From Fennellomyces sp. T-0311 (lineage: Eukaryota; Mucoromycota; Mucoromycetes; Mucorales; Lichtheimiaceae): a DNA stretch of 64,000 nucleotides. This document shows, piece by piece, positions 1 to 11,557 of the stretch; position 1 is the stretch's first letter, and each line of letters starts with the position of its first letter. The translations under genes and the position numbers were made by a program. The stretch is taken from positions 930,001 through 994,000 of the forward strand of contig JALLLT010000001.1 in the NCBI GenBank assembly GCA_025266875.1. The letters run 5' to 3'. Under the pieces are notes generated by a model. It had not been told where the DNA came from. It ran no database searches and saw nothing but the letters and a program-made list of their open reading frames with translations.

Positions 1-356
1 GCGACTCATCTATTTATATTCAGTCTAGTGCAGACGTGTGCACACCCACTGCATCATAATTTGGAGCTCCAACCCCTCTTTTTTCTTTTTTCCTATCTAC
101 ATGTTGTTCACTATATATGTCTCAATACTTTTCCTTTATATCACACGCTACCTACCGCCTCCCCTACTTACACACCCACACACAAAAGCAGTCTTTGTTT
201 TCTTTAGTTTTCTCCCTACCTTCTTTTGCACATATTTCGTAATCTTTATGCTTCATGTTTTTTTATGTATCCACATTTCCAAGTTCAACTTTTATCTATA
301 TTTCATATAAACAGAGCAAAGCGTGTTTATTATTTGACATGATCACGTGCAAAAAT
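1..356. other. Pyrimidine-rich flank, no gene seen
   Basis: The + strand is strongly T/C-rich and open in places, but what it would encode is low-complexity F/L/Y/P-rich sequence without a recognisable domain. It most likely is the 3' flank of the Zn2Cys6 gene that ends at 357. Confidence 0.4.
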
Positions 357-2607
357 CTATCCTGATCCATCCCACTCGCGCATGCGCTTTCTTGTTGCCA
401 AAAACGAGTAATCCGGCTGTAGCGACGGCGCCTGGAAACCTGCCGCAGTAGCCGGATCAACTTGGCCCAGAAAGGGATCCAGGATTGTTTGCTGGAAAGC
501 GTTGGCATTCTGGGCCGGGTATCCTGTAGACTGCTCACCAAACACGGGTGACGGAAACATGTTGTTGTTATTGTTGTTGTTGGCTGCAACGAACTGAGCA
601 GGAGCAATTCCCTGGGTAAACATGCCTTGTGTAAACGTTTCGGGCGCCGTAGAATCGAACATCAGCAGCGGGTCCATTGCGCCCGTAAGACCCATCAGTG
701 TGTTGTACAGCACACTCGGATCGTCCATCGTCCCGAGACCCGTCGTGTTACTACTCTGCGTTACCATCGGTGCCGCCGCATGCTTTTTGGGTTGGGTATC
801 AAATGCGTCCGGATGAACCACGCACGATATCGACTGGTGATTGACCGCGTCTTCGCTCACCAATGGCACCTGAGAGATACCCGTCGGCAGATTGTGTGCC
901 TTCAGGAACGTCTTTATGCCCTCAACGCTCTGTCTGACCTTGTCCATGTGCATTACTGGCGAATTTTCAAGCATGTCCGCTGTCAAAAGCAAATTGCGTC
1001 GCGCAAGGCACGCAATGTTTGTCTCGGTCGAAATGGCATTCAGCTGATGAATCGCTACGCTCGATGTGACCCCCTCCAGTACAAATATAAACTGACACCA
1101 GTTCACCCACTGTGTTGATAACAGGCGAGTGATTGTGTTGGCCGCTTTGCTGCAGATGTTCAGCGACAGGAGCGCGACTGGAGAGGCAACCTGGCCTTCC
1201 TTTGCTAACAGAGGTTTGTGCAGCAGAATCCATGTTGTGTGGTATTGGACGTGGAGAATAAGCATCGCATCGTATCTGAACGAGGGCGACTTTTCTGTAG
1301 ATAGCTGGAAGGCCTGCGGAAGCTCATTCATCCAGTTGGACAGCGCACGCTCAAATCGCGAGATTGCTGACAGGAGCGACTGCCCGGATTGCACAGCAGG
1401 CAACTGCCTAGTGATATCCTTCCGTATCCGCATCAATTTGATCGATTGGATACAAAAATTGAGTCGGTAGCCTGTTTCATCATCCTCTGTTTCTAACTTT
1501 GACGGGAACTCTATGTCACACTCTTTGTCATCCACCATCGTCGGCCGATTTGATTCCAATGCCGCGCATAGATCCAGCCAGTACGTAGACCACCACAACC
1601 GCCTGTACGCCTCGCGCTGCCTTTCATCTGTTGCCATGCACTCTTTTCTGTGTAGATTTAAATCCTGCGCCATCCGCATAGCCAATCCAATGTACAAATA
1701 CGCCAGATCCGGCCGCTCGCTGTTAAGCTGATACATGTACAGATGCAACAGGGCCTGGATCGCCGTGGGGCTGCTGACATCAAAGTTTCGCTTAAGGGCC
1801 TCCCTCGCATTGGCAAAGTACGTCTCGCCCAATGCCGCGGCATTACCATGCGGTATGTTGTGGAATATACAGCCGTGGTTGCCCATCCACGCATTGATTG
1901 AGCTGGTCAATAAGGGATCGAGTACGTCATCGATGTATAAGCGCGTGAATGTTTCCTTGTCGATTACTTGATATGGGATGAAGCATGAGTGATAACAGGT
2001 GTGCATGAGATGGTCCAGATGGGGTTTGGGTAATAGCACGGCTGGCTCGATCTCGTCAATCTTGTGGGTATGCTTAACTGGCTCAAAGGCAGTGTTGGTA
2101 TTGAGTTGGCTGATGCCATTGAGAAGGATATGGTAGAGTTCGGCCACGCTCGCCAGGTTGGTATCGACACGCAACCCTGCGGGCGATACCGACAGCTTCC
2201 ACGTCACCTGCGGCGTGGCTACCTGCCTAGGAGTTACCACCGATGGCGGAGGTGCCAACGGCGAGCTGTGTTTCATCAGCGTCAGTTCAGCTTGCATTTT
2301 CCGCATGCGTTCCTTGAGCTCCTGAACGTGGCACCCAAGCTGATCAAACGCATGACCGTCGACTCTACGCGGTGGCGTGGCATAACTGCATGGAAGCCCT
2401 GCAGCTGAGCATCGGTTGCACGTCGGTTGGACAAAGTCGCACTTTACTTTTTTCTTTCTACATCGAATGCACTAACAAAGCATAATGAATCCCACTTCAT
2501 TGCCTTGCGAGATTATGGGCTTTTACCGCTAAACTTGAGCGCGGCCGTTTGGGACGTGCTGGTTCAGGCAGCTCTGAATTGGTTTGAGAGAGAAAGAATG
2601 AGGCCAT
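357..2607 (-). CDS. Zn2Cys6 fungal transcription factor, two exons
   Basis: Complement of exons 2527..2607 and 357..2471, separated by a 55-bp intron (GTAAAAG..TTGTTAG), giving about 731 aa. Starting at the ATG at 2607 places a basic stretch (RPKRPRSS) directly before a perfect binuclear zinc cluster: C28-x2-C31-x6-C38-x6-C45-x2-C48-x6-C55 (CIRCRKKKVKCD then CNRC and C). The contiguous long reading frame alone lacks the cluster, because its upstream part has no ATG; the small first exon restores the start. The middle of the protein has the helical, Arg/Trp-rich look of the fungal_trans regulatory region (for example RRLWWSTYWLDLCAALESNR). The C-terminus contains a poly-Asn run and is Gln/Pro/Phe-rich, like an activation domain. 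By family it is a nuclear DNA-binding regulator recognising CGG-type half-sites; the target pathway cannot be read from sequence. Confidence 0.88.
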
Positions 2608-3798
2608 GACGTGGTTGGCACAGCTATTTTTTTAGAGATGGCACGGAATGGTAAAACGTAAAAACACAAACCAAAACAAGAAATCGCACCCAGAAAGTGC
2701 GGCCACAGCACCTTTCGTTGCCATCCCTTTTCGTTCCTTCCCCCCTCCCCCGCTGGTTTTACCCCATGTTTTACCAGAATGTGGAGTTGGGGCCGTGGAG
2801 AGCCACTTCCATATCTAGTAATTCTTCGATGCTTATTCCCTTCCCTTGGGCGGTTTGGGATCGCATGACGCGCTCCCTGCAATGGCCGCCAAAGGGCTTA
2901 TACAGAATTCTATAACTTTGATCAGCTGGTCCCTCATGACACTTGACGATCGCAAGCTGTACTCCATATTCTGTAATTATCGATTAAGCAGATCGATTAT
3001 GCGTAAACACAAACAATCCATGCGTTTCATCCAACAAAACCTACTTTTCCTTTGTTGTGACATGTTTTATAAAGAAATCAGGGCCCCCTTCTGGTCCATG
3101 CGTTAAGACATTCGGGGATCCACCCACAAGATAAACTATTGCCTTAAATAGAACTGCCGTGCTTTTTGTTGACGGGCCTTTTCGTGTGCTTATAGTTCTC
3201 TTGGCATGTTGTTTGTTGTTATATACATATATAAAGCTTTTGATATTGGCCAACTACGGGGGCCGCTTTTTTCTTTGCTTTCGCGGCCACGTTGTTAAAG
3301 TGACGTCTGTTATCGATTTCGTCGCTTTTTTAGCTAGCGACACTTACCGACCATGGTAATAGCCTTGCATAGCAACGACTGCTGCCATGACTACTCTACC
3401 ATGCTATATATGGGAACTGGCTTTTTCCATAGCGATAGCGCAAAGATGATCTGTAAATCACCGTAGCAGTAATAATTCCAGAAGGGAAAACCCACATTTG
3501 TCCATTACATCCAATACGAGTAATACCGGGAAAGCAATTATAGCCCATTGTTGCGTCGTACCAGGTGTGTGCCGTACTCCACGCCTTACATGCCTCCAAT
3601 GCAACATGTGATTTTTTTCATTCTTAAGTCGTTACACAAAATCGGGGTTCCCGATGCAATATCAATCGTCTGGCTGTTGCCCACTCGCAGGGCGCATTAC
3701 CAAGTGACTCATACGACGCAAGTAAAATTGTTGGGTGGGAGACAAGCGTGTTCCAACTTTACCACTCCCTCTTTCCTCCCTTCTCCGTTACAATCACA
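2608..3798. promoter_or_regulatory. Divergent intergenic region between the regulator and the kinase
   Basis: About 1.2 kb separating the Zn2Cys6 gene (-) from the mitochondrial kinase (+). No convincing exon was found on either strand. A pyrimidine-rich stretch (around 3760-3797) lies just before the kinase start, as is common at fungal promoters. Confidence 0.4.
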
Positions 3799-5046
3799 AT
3801 GCATTCAAGAGTTCGCCATTTCAGCTCACATGTCAGAGTGGCACAACAGCAAGTGTCGCAGGCATTCAAAGAACCTGTCCATTCTCCGTCTCCTCCGCGA
3901 TCCGTAATCAACGCCGACTCCAATCTCCACTTTTACAGAAACAAGGTCCTAGACGAGTATGTCAGGTTGCAGACGACACCGATCACACTTCGACAGCTGC
4001 TGTTCTACGAACGACAGCTAAACACCGAACGTCTGCTCAAATCAGCCAACTACGTTCGGCGTGAGTTGCCTATCCGAATATCCCATCGGATACGCGAGTT
4101 CCAAAAGCTACCGTTCATCGTAGGCACCAATCCACATATCCAGACTGTCTACGATATCTATTGGCAAGCCTTTGAACGACTGCGTAAAGTCCCACCGATC
4201 CAGACACTGCAAGATAATGATGCATTCTGCAAGTCCTTGATCGAATCATTACAATCGCATATGGTGGCCATCCCTCGTCTGGCACTGGGGATTTCTGAGT
4301 GCGACCAACATATTGAACCTGACCGCATCGACAGGTTTATGCATGCCACCCTACGATCCCGAGTCTCCCGCCGTGTACTCGCAGAACAACATCTTGCCCT
4401 GTCGCAACAATTGCGACCACATGACTCATCTGTATCACACGACACAGTTTTCTCCAGTTGCTCGGCCAGGGACACCGTCAGCCAGTGTGTCGAGTTGGCC
4501 CGAGCGCATGGTGCAGGAAACAAGATCCCTGACGTTATTGTCGACGGCCATGATGTCTCCTTCACTTATATCTTTGACCATATCGAATATGTCATTTATC
4601 AGCTCCTCTCCAATGCATTCCGTCATACCATCGCCACACACCCTCACAACCCTCCTCCCATCAAGGTCACCATTTGCTCTAACGATCAGGATGTCTTGTT
4701 TCGCGTATCTGATCAAGGTGGGGGCATGCCTCAGGAAATCTACAGTAAAATATGGTCATATGGTCAACGCCCGCATGCTCGCTTTGGCAACTTTCGGAAT
4801 GTGTCGCAGCTGGCTGCACGCATCACTGAGCATGATCAGGTCACAGTCCCGTTAGGAATTGGATTACCCATGAGCCGAGTGTATGTCGAGTATTGGGGTG
4901 GCCAGTTACAAGTTGTCACAATGGAAGGCTGGGGTACGGATGCTTATGTCAGGATACCACGTTTCGGAACACAGATTGAAAATTTGGAAGTGGAAGGCCA
5001 GGAGGACGAAGGTTGGCCAGCATCCAATCGACGATTTGTTGTATAA
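3799..5046 (+). CDS. Mitochondrial PDK/BCKDK-family protein kinase
   Basis: Single exon, 415 aa from the ATG at 3799. An upstream in-frame ATG at 3748 would add residues unlike a targeting signal, whereas MHSRVRHFSSHVRV looks like a mitochondrial presequence. The N-terminal helical domain (about residues 35-230) carries the alpha-keto-acid dehydrogenase kinase signature, for example LLKSANYVRRELPIRISHR. The C-terminal GHKL ATPase fold shows an N box (LLSNAFRHT), a G1 box (SDQGGGMP) and a G2 box (GIGLPMSRVY). Members phosphorylate the E1 subunit of pyruvate or branched-chain 2-oxoacid dehydrogenase in the matrix and switch it off. The N-terminal motif reads closer to the branched-chain (BCKDK) branch than to classical PDK; that subtype call is inference. 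Confidence 0.9.
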   Translation: MHSRVRHFSSHVRVAQQQVSQAFKEPVHSPSPPRSVINADSNLHFYRNKVLDEYVRLQTTPITLRQLLFYERQLNTERLLKSANYVRRELPIRISHRIREFQKLPFIVGTNPHIQTVYDIYWQAFERLRKVPPIQTLQDNDAFCKSLIESLQSHMVAIPRLALGISECDQHIEPDRIDRFMHATLRSRVSRRVLAEQHLALSQQLRPHDSSVSHDTVFSSCSARDTVSQCVELARAHGAGNKIPDVIVDGHDVSFTYIFDHIEYVIYQLLSNAFRHTIATHPHNPPPIKVTICSNDQDVLFRVSDQGGGMPQEIYSKIWSYGQRPHARFGNFRNVSQLAARITEHDQVTVPLGIGLPMSRVYVEYWGGQLQVVTMEGWGTDAYVRIPRFGTQIENLEVEGQEDEGWPASNRRFVV

Positions 5047-6163
5047 AATCCCTTTACCACCACAAACTTAGGAGCCGTATATACCATCTTTTTTTTTGCT
5101 TTTAATCTATCGATTCACCTTCCTCTCGCTTTTTTCCTGTTCTCAAGCATCCGTTTTTACATACTTCACACTTTCTCTATGATAAACATGTACAAGCATT
5201 CTCGGTCTTCTTTGATCTGTTTTTAATACATATACCTAAGTACAAACGAGTCTCGTGGTGTGATTTTAGCTTCTTGTACACTATCTGTATATAGGCATAT
5301 GAAGATCATCTTTTATCGGACTAAGCCGTGATAAGCTCGTGCATTTCACTTTTGCATAATTATCGTACGACTGGAGCTCCATGTGGAGTAGGAACTTTTT
5401 CACAGTCAGGGGAAAATCCATAGATCATGTGGACGTATCCAGCCCGAAAGATTAGTTCTCATCTAAAAAGTTATTTTTATATTACGGAGTCGTTTTCTCT
5501 CGGCATGGGAACCAGGTATTCTTGTGATATATTCTATCCCTGAAAGGCCAAACAATCTCCAATAGAATATTCTCGGCTACGTTGTCAATCTACCCTGCTC
5601 AAATTAAGCTATATTAGCTCGGTCCAGCTCAACATTAGTACCTATATCATCAATGATGATATGCATGAAACGAAGCATTACTATACAAATGTTTGTAGAA
5701 ATGTAGCTTGCTCTAACATTTAGAACTGTTTTTGCTGCAGCAATTATTCTTAATTTAGTTAGTAAAGTTTCATCTATTATTTATTGTTTATTTTGTGAGA
5801 ACGCGGGACTTTTTTTTTACTTGTTCACTCTGTGTGTAGATTGTGCATAAGCTTGTTTTTGAAAGCTATTTACCTCAGCACAAACACACAATCTCATAAT
5901 CATGCTTAGTTGGTAGTAGTTGAAAATTAATGATGCATGTAGGTCATGACCTGCATCAAGTTGTGTCTTAAGCAGTGTTAACGAAGATAAAAGTATGTTT
6001 GCTGTTATGATGGTGATCACTATTACTATTCTTATCAATAGCATTATCGGAACGTATCCTGTGACATTCAGACGTTGATAAGCTTAATGCTCCACATATA
6101 TTCACGGATAAGATCATCCTTGTTTTCATTTATATCTTCGTAGAAAAGCATTACATTTATAAT
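5047..6163. other. AT-rich intergenic region
   Basis: Holds the 3' flank of the kinase gene and then AT-rich DNA up to the transposon insertion site. No exon, tRNA or repeat unit could be supported. Confidence 0.4.
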
Positions 6164-6166
6164 TTA

Positions 6167-6194
6167 CACCTTAGGAAAAAAATATGAGAAATAT
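6167..6194 (+). repeat. Left terminal inverted repeat of the CACTA-like element
   Basis: 28 bp beginning CACCTTAGG followed by an A run and TATGAGAAATAT. It pairs with 11530-11557 with one mismatch (G versus A at position 9). Confidence 0.93.
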
Positions 6195-6240
6195 GTCAGA
6201 AAAATATGCAATTATGAAGATATGGAAAAAAAGGGAGGTT

Positions 6241-6325
6241 TTCAATATTTTTTCAATATTTTTCCCATATGTATATTGAAGACATTTCAATATTTCTCAC
6301 AAAATATTGAACAAGTTTCAATATT
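6241..6325. repeat. Left subterminal repeats (TTCAATATT)
   Basis: Six copies of TTCAATATT or its complement within 85 bp, at 6241-6249, 6252-6260, 6273-6280 (inverted, 8 bp), 6286-6294, 6303-6311 (inverted) and 6317-6325. Matching copies occur near the right end (about 11441, 11454 and 11505). In CACTA elements such subterminal motifs are binding sites for the accessory protein; that role here is inference. Confidence 0.75.
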
Positions 6326-6624
6326 TTTTCACTCCGACTGATCTCCTTATTCAGCGAATTTGGTCTAATTTTATGATGCGGGATAGTTCAAACGACAACA
6401 CGATTGGGCGGTACAAACACCATTTTATTATGCTATACAATCATTTTGGAGAGGTAACATTGAAAGAACTAACGATAAATATAGTAGGGTAGCAGTAAAT
6501 CATGCCAGCTAATGACAACCATTTCACCCCCACTCCCAGTGCCATGTTAGCCATCATGTCGATGCCCAAGCTGGGCATCGGTTTCACCTTTACCGCCATT
6601 TCAGACACCACGACCTGTACCACT

Positions 6625-6708
6625 ACCAGCACCACGACCAGCACCACGACCAGCACCACGACCAGCACCGCGACCAGCACCGCGACCAGCACCGCGACCA
6701 GCACCGCG
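6625..6708 (+). repeat. 12-bp minisatellite, seven units
   Basis: Seven tandem units of ACCAGCACC(A/G)CG. The first three end ACG and the last four GCG. It lies inside the transposon between its left end and the accessory gene. Both strands are open through the array because the unit is 4 codons long, but the encoded TSTT or GAGR repeats look like a by-product. Confidence 0.9.
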
Positions 6709-6812
6709 ACGAACGCCAGGGCCAACACCACGTTCGTTTCCTTGAAGACCGTTGTTTTCAAGGCTTTGATCTAATAAAAGTATCAATTACCAAGTTTGGT
6801 TGTTCAAAAAGA

Positions 6813-8249
6813 TTAATCTGAAATACTTGTGCCAGCTGTGGACTCTGCTTGCTGAATGGTTCCTGGGGCTGCCGAGGGATCTTGTCGCCTGCGTTTGCGT
6901 CTAAGGGGTATCTCATCATCGCTTAACTCTGCATCGAGAGTAGTTGAGATGGGCTGATGGGGAGGAGCTACTATGGTGTTCAATCGATCTCCCAATGGTT
7001 GAGTCCTGTTAAACGCGTTCGACGATCCTGCGAGTGGAGGAGGAGCATAATCGCTTGTCATCGTTACGGGTGGAAGACGAACGAAACCGCTTGATGATCC
7101 CGCTGGGATTGAAGGATGTGTATAACTGGTAGTCATTGTTGTGGGTGGAAGATCTGCGTAGCCATTTGACATGGTTGCAAGTGCAAGACGATCAGAACTG
7201 CTCGACAATTCCGCTGACAAGAGATGAGCGTAACCGTTTGGCGTTGTTGCGGGTAGAGTATGGTCAGAACTGCTCGACAACCCCGTTGACAGGTTACGGG
7301 CATGGCCACTCGGCGTTGCCGTAGCAGTCGAGTTTGCATGATCCAATACACTCGACATACCCCAGCTCGAATTACCGTGAAGATCCGAATAATCGTGTAG
7401 ACTTGGTTCGTCAAATTCATGCGGATGATTATATGCCATCTCGTCTGTGTTCCGGGCTGATTCCACCGACGCCAGACTAGTCAACATTTACATTTAGACC
7501 AGTAGCTTTGAAATAGAACATATCGTACCTTTCCTGCTCCTGTTGCGGTGTTTCATCTGTTGCCTTGTCCCCTATGCACTGAAGGTTAACAACATATATT
7601 TATTCTGTTATCTTTCGTTGCTTATACCTTTTGACCTAGTTTTTCTCCATGCTTCCACCATAATTAAACGCGCGCCCCAGTGCCCAGCACAAGCCTTCAG
7701 AGGGAAAGAATCACCTATACCATTCTCTAGGATACTGACCGCGTCATAAAACTGGCTGTCAGTAAGTTGCCGCCACAATACTGTCCCGGGGATTCGATCT
7801 CTTATGCGGATGAATCTTGCAATTCCTTCCGCAAACGGCATAACATTCTTTTTGAAAATGTTGAATATGGACCTATCCCAGGTCGTTGTCTTGAGGACTT
7901 CATTGGCAAGCATTTCATAAAGTGGCCATGAAAATTGCCGTAACAAATGTCCACTTTTTGGATGCTCCACGGTTCTTTTGATCACCATGTTCTCAAAAGG
8001 GTTGGGTACAGACAAGTCGGGGCGTAAGTACACCATTGGTTGGGCATCTGTAGCGACAGCTTGGCTTGATTCCATTTGCTGTTTGAGATCTTCGACCTGC
8101 TCTGTCAAATTTCTCACATCAGTTTTCAGTTCGTCTACTGCATTTTTTACTTCTTCTATGTCTTTAGAGACGATAGCCTTCATTTCATTGATCAATCCGT
8201 AGACATTGTTCAGCATTTGAACGACAGTCTGCTCTGATAACGAAGCCAT
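6813..8249 (-). CDS. Transposon accessory protein, unknown family, three exons
   Basis: Complement of exons 7628..8249, 7529..7556 and 6813..7476; 437 aa. The introns are GTATAAG..CAACAG and GTACGA..GACTAG, and the frame is kept only with the 28-bp middle exon. The N-terminus (about residues 1-65) is heptad-like and probably a coiled coil. It is followed by a compact globular region (about 80-205) of unknown family rich in Phe/Trp/Arg. The second half is Ser/Thr/Pro-rich with three imperfect repeats around SSSSD, and near the C-terminus a basic run (LRRKRRR) resembles a nuclear localisation signal. It is transcribed divergently from the transposase 123 bp away. By analogy with the second protein (TNPA) of plant CACTA elements it may bind the subterminal repeats; there is no sequence homology to support this. 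Confidence 0.75.
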
Positions 8250-8372
8250 GGTGATTGAAAAAGGGAGAAGTCGCGTATTCCGCAGCAGCCGGCGCTTGAT
8301 TTATTTTTCACGCACCGCATTTTACAAGTGCAAACTTTCACTTCCACCTTCACGCTGCCACACGCGTCCGGA
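8250..8372. promoter_or_regulatory. Bidirectional promoter of the transposon genes
   Basis: Only 123 bp separate the start codons of the accessory gene (-) and the transposase (+), so both promoters and 5' leaders must lie here. Confidence 0.6.
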
Positions 8373-11300
8373 ATGTCGCAGAACGCATTTGAAAAGCATT
8401 GTGGAAACTGCAGGCGCTTGATTTTTGGTACCCATGATTATCATTTCAGGCATAAAAAAGAATGCGTCGATCAAACCATTGCAACTACAATGCAACAGTT
8501 TCAAAGTCAACCTGCACTTTTACACTTAAGAACCGCATATCCAAATGTAAGTTGACATGTCGCATGCGTTCTTACAGTTAAACCAAGTTCTCTTTAGTTT
8601 GAAAACTTGCTACATCTATCACCCGGGGATATCACCGATCATACTTTCAATGTACAAACTATGCCACAATTATGGCGTTTCGACCCTCACGCGCAGAGCA
8701 ACTATTCCGGTGTTAACGATGATGGCACAACGGGCAACGAAAAGAGCAGTCAACTTGTTGATATCATTGAGCATCATCAAATGAGCAATGACAACGACAG
8801 CATGCTTCTAGACACTGAGGATCAAATAATGAATAGTGATAGCGGGAATCAACAATATGAGGCCCAGTGTAACTATGGATATGATGACTTCGACGTTTGG
8901 GACGATGGATACATAGAAAACAACATAGCTACTCCACAAAATGACAAACACAATCATCGCGCCAGATCTGAACACAATAATATTCAGCGCTACTGCAGTA
9001 ACTTGTATAGCGACAATTATGGGGATCTGATCACAAAAGGATTAACTTATAATAACCGCCAAGTCGCCGTTACCGAGGCTGTACAAGAAGAGAATACTGT
9101 AGCAAGTATCGATATTCTTTCCGCGGTGGTGAAAGCGGGTGCATCACGCGAATTATACGACACGATCATATCCAGAGTCAACAAGTATATCAAAGGTGAA
9201 CTACCTGCACTACTCAGCTACCATTGTGCAAGGGAGAAACTTCGCAACAGCTATCCAGTCAAAGCAAAGATGTTTGATGTTTGCGTCAATGGATGTAAAA
9301 TGTTTGGTGACACGGATAAAAGCGACAAATGCGAACATTGCAAGGGCCCTCGGTTTTATAAAAACACAGACACCGCGATGAAGCGTATGCAGCAGCTCTC
9401 TTTGAAGGATCAATTGACATTGATGGTCGAGGACAGTGGAACTCGCAAGATGCTGGCACATCGGTCAGAACGTAGTTCTGAACAGGGTGTGATGAAAGAC
9501 ATTTTCGATGGCAAACTTTATCAAAATGTACAGCAGCTATTCTCCAACAAGCTGGATATTGCACTGGCACTCTTTACCGACGACTTTAATCCTTTCAAGC
9601 ATTCGCAACATTCCATGACCATCGTCCACTTCGTAATTCTGAATTTCCCTCCAGACAAGCGGATGGAAGATAAGAATATGATACAAGTTTGTGTCATCCC
9701 AGGCCCAAGCAAGCCCACAGACATTTTTAGTTTCTTAGAGCCAACCCTTAACGAGCTTAAGGAGCTTTGCAGCCACGGTATGTCCGTTTCAACTGATGAC
9801 GGCGTAATTGATCTCAGGGCGCACTTACTTTACGTTGGCGGAGACATTCCGGCGGTGGCTAAAATGGCAGGACATAGTGGGCATACACATTACTATGGAT
9901 GTCGCTTCTGCACAATTGAGGGAACTTTCATCGAGAACCGCATGACCTTTCCTCCCTTTGACAGTGGTGAAATTGAAATCCGACTTGCTAAAGACTTTGA
10001 ATGCCAAAATGTTGACATCGGGCAAAAAGAAGGTTGCAAGTTTACTGCCCTCCCAACATTCCATGGCGCGACTTTTTTCCCTATCGACCCCATGCACCTT
10101 TTGGGACCTGGTGTTGGTAAACATCTTTGGAAGATGATTCGTGGAAAGTATGGCGACAACAGCGATCATCCGCTATATTTACCTACCAAGAAACAGCAGG
10201 AAATTGGGAAGTTAGTTGCTGCATCACGAAAATTAACACCATCCAGCTTCTCAGGTGATTGCGATGACACTTACACACACGGAGGCTACTATCGTGCCAT
10301 AGATTGGATACATTTTGTATTATATCTTGTCCCAACTATTGTACTGGAGTTCTTTACTGATGTCGATACAAGGCAAGCCTTAGTGGACTTATCGACTATT
10401 TACCGTTACACTTTTGCCCGCCAAATACGCACAGAACAGATCAGAGCGTTAAAGGAGACGACAATGTCATGGACTGGCTGGTTAGCAGATCAAGTGGAGG
10501 ACAAGCGTATGCCGATGAAAGTCTTCACCGTAAACCAACATTATTTAAACCACTTGTACAAAGTCATTGAAAGGATGGGCCCTCTACCGTATGTTGCTGC
10601 GTTCGCTATGGAAAGAGCGATTGGTGCATTGAAGAAGCGGATAAATTCCACACGAGATGCTGGCACGAATGCTGGAAACGTGTTAGTCGAGCTTGCGGCT
10701 ATTCGAAGACAGCAACGCCTCGAGGAACATGGTGATGAAAACAACATTATCAGCACGGAGACTCCTGACGGCCATGACGAAGAATACGATAACGACCTAT
10801 CCACGAACAATAGAAGTCCACGCAAGAAAAAAACAGGAGTTATCGCCTTGTCCGATGAACCCAACAGCCCGGAGATTTGGGGACCTTATGCAAATGATTC
10901 AATAGCAAATCTCAAATGCAAATCGGCGCTGGTGCATTTTTGGGCTTGGCATAACAAAAGCTATAAGAATGTAGCCATCGACAGGAATGAAACTTTGCGA
11001 ACAGGGGGCAGGCTATGGAAGCAACAAACTGTCTACGGTGGAAGTCAGCCATTCGTAAGGATCCATAAAGAAGTTTGTGTAAATAACAGTGCCAGGACTG
11101 CCGTTACAACAGACAAAAGACAATACTTCGGTGAAGTACTTTTCTTTTTTACTCACACATTCAAGGACTGGGAAAAAATGGTCGCCTTCGTAAAAGTTTG
11201 CAAGATAGTCAAAGGTGTTTCTCCATCCCCTTGGCCCTACAAAACAGAAGCCGCAGGATCAAAACATGTAGTGGTCGATATCGAAGACATTGTCGGATTT

Positions 11301-11408
11301 GCTGGTCGTGCAAAGGGACAGTCAGGAAGGGAATATATTTATTGGTCACAAATCGAGTCATCTGATGATGGCCCACCAATGGATTACAACTTAGACTATA
11401 TACGGTAA
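8373..11408 (+). CDS. CACTA/KDZ-like (tnp2-type) transposase, two exons
   Basis: Exons 8373..8546 and 8598..11408, joined in phase 0 across a 51-bp intron (GTAAGT..CTTTAG); about 994 aa. Exon 1 encodes a Cys/His-rich finger (C10, C13, H24, H27, C31). A second metal site (CVNGC then CEHC) lies near residue 290. The RNase-H-like core follows: DDFNPF near 385 (first acidic motif), GGDIPAVAKMAGHSGH and CRFC near 470-490, and PIDPMHLLG near 553 with its Asp/His pair, the arrangement of tnp2/KDZ transposases. The C-terminal third (after about 770) is acidic and then globular, resembling the extra domain of fungal copies. The frame is fully open. This enzyme would bind and cut the element ends; exon 1 is essential because the second exon has no early ATG. 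Confidence 0.9.
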
Positions 11409-11529
11409 CCCATTGACACGATGTTTTTCAGACTACGACTATATTGAAAATTGTTCAATATAAAAGTGATACATATGCTTTTGATCCCCATAATTGCATA
11501 TTTGATATTGAAATTTTCCATATTCCAAT

Positions 11530-11557
11530 ATATTTCTCATATTTTTTTTCTAAGGTG
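11530..11557 (-). repeat. Right terminal inverted repeat of the CACTA-like element
   Basis: Reverse complement of the left 28-bp terminus, ending TCTAAGGTG and followed by the TTA target duplication. Confidence 0.93.

Noticed and set aside
38..310. 90-codon frame near the left edge (+)
   Set aside because: Low-complexity T/C-rich sequence giving F/L/Y-rich peptide; no domain, splice sites or plausible gene context.
6502..6774. Frame through the 12-bp minisatellite as a Thr/Ser-rich protein
   Set aside because: The repeat unit is 12 bp, so several frames on both strands stay open automatically; no supporting start context or domain.
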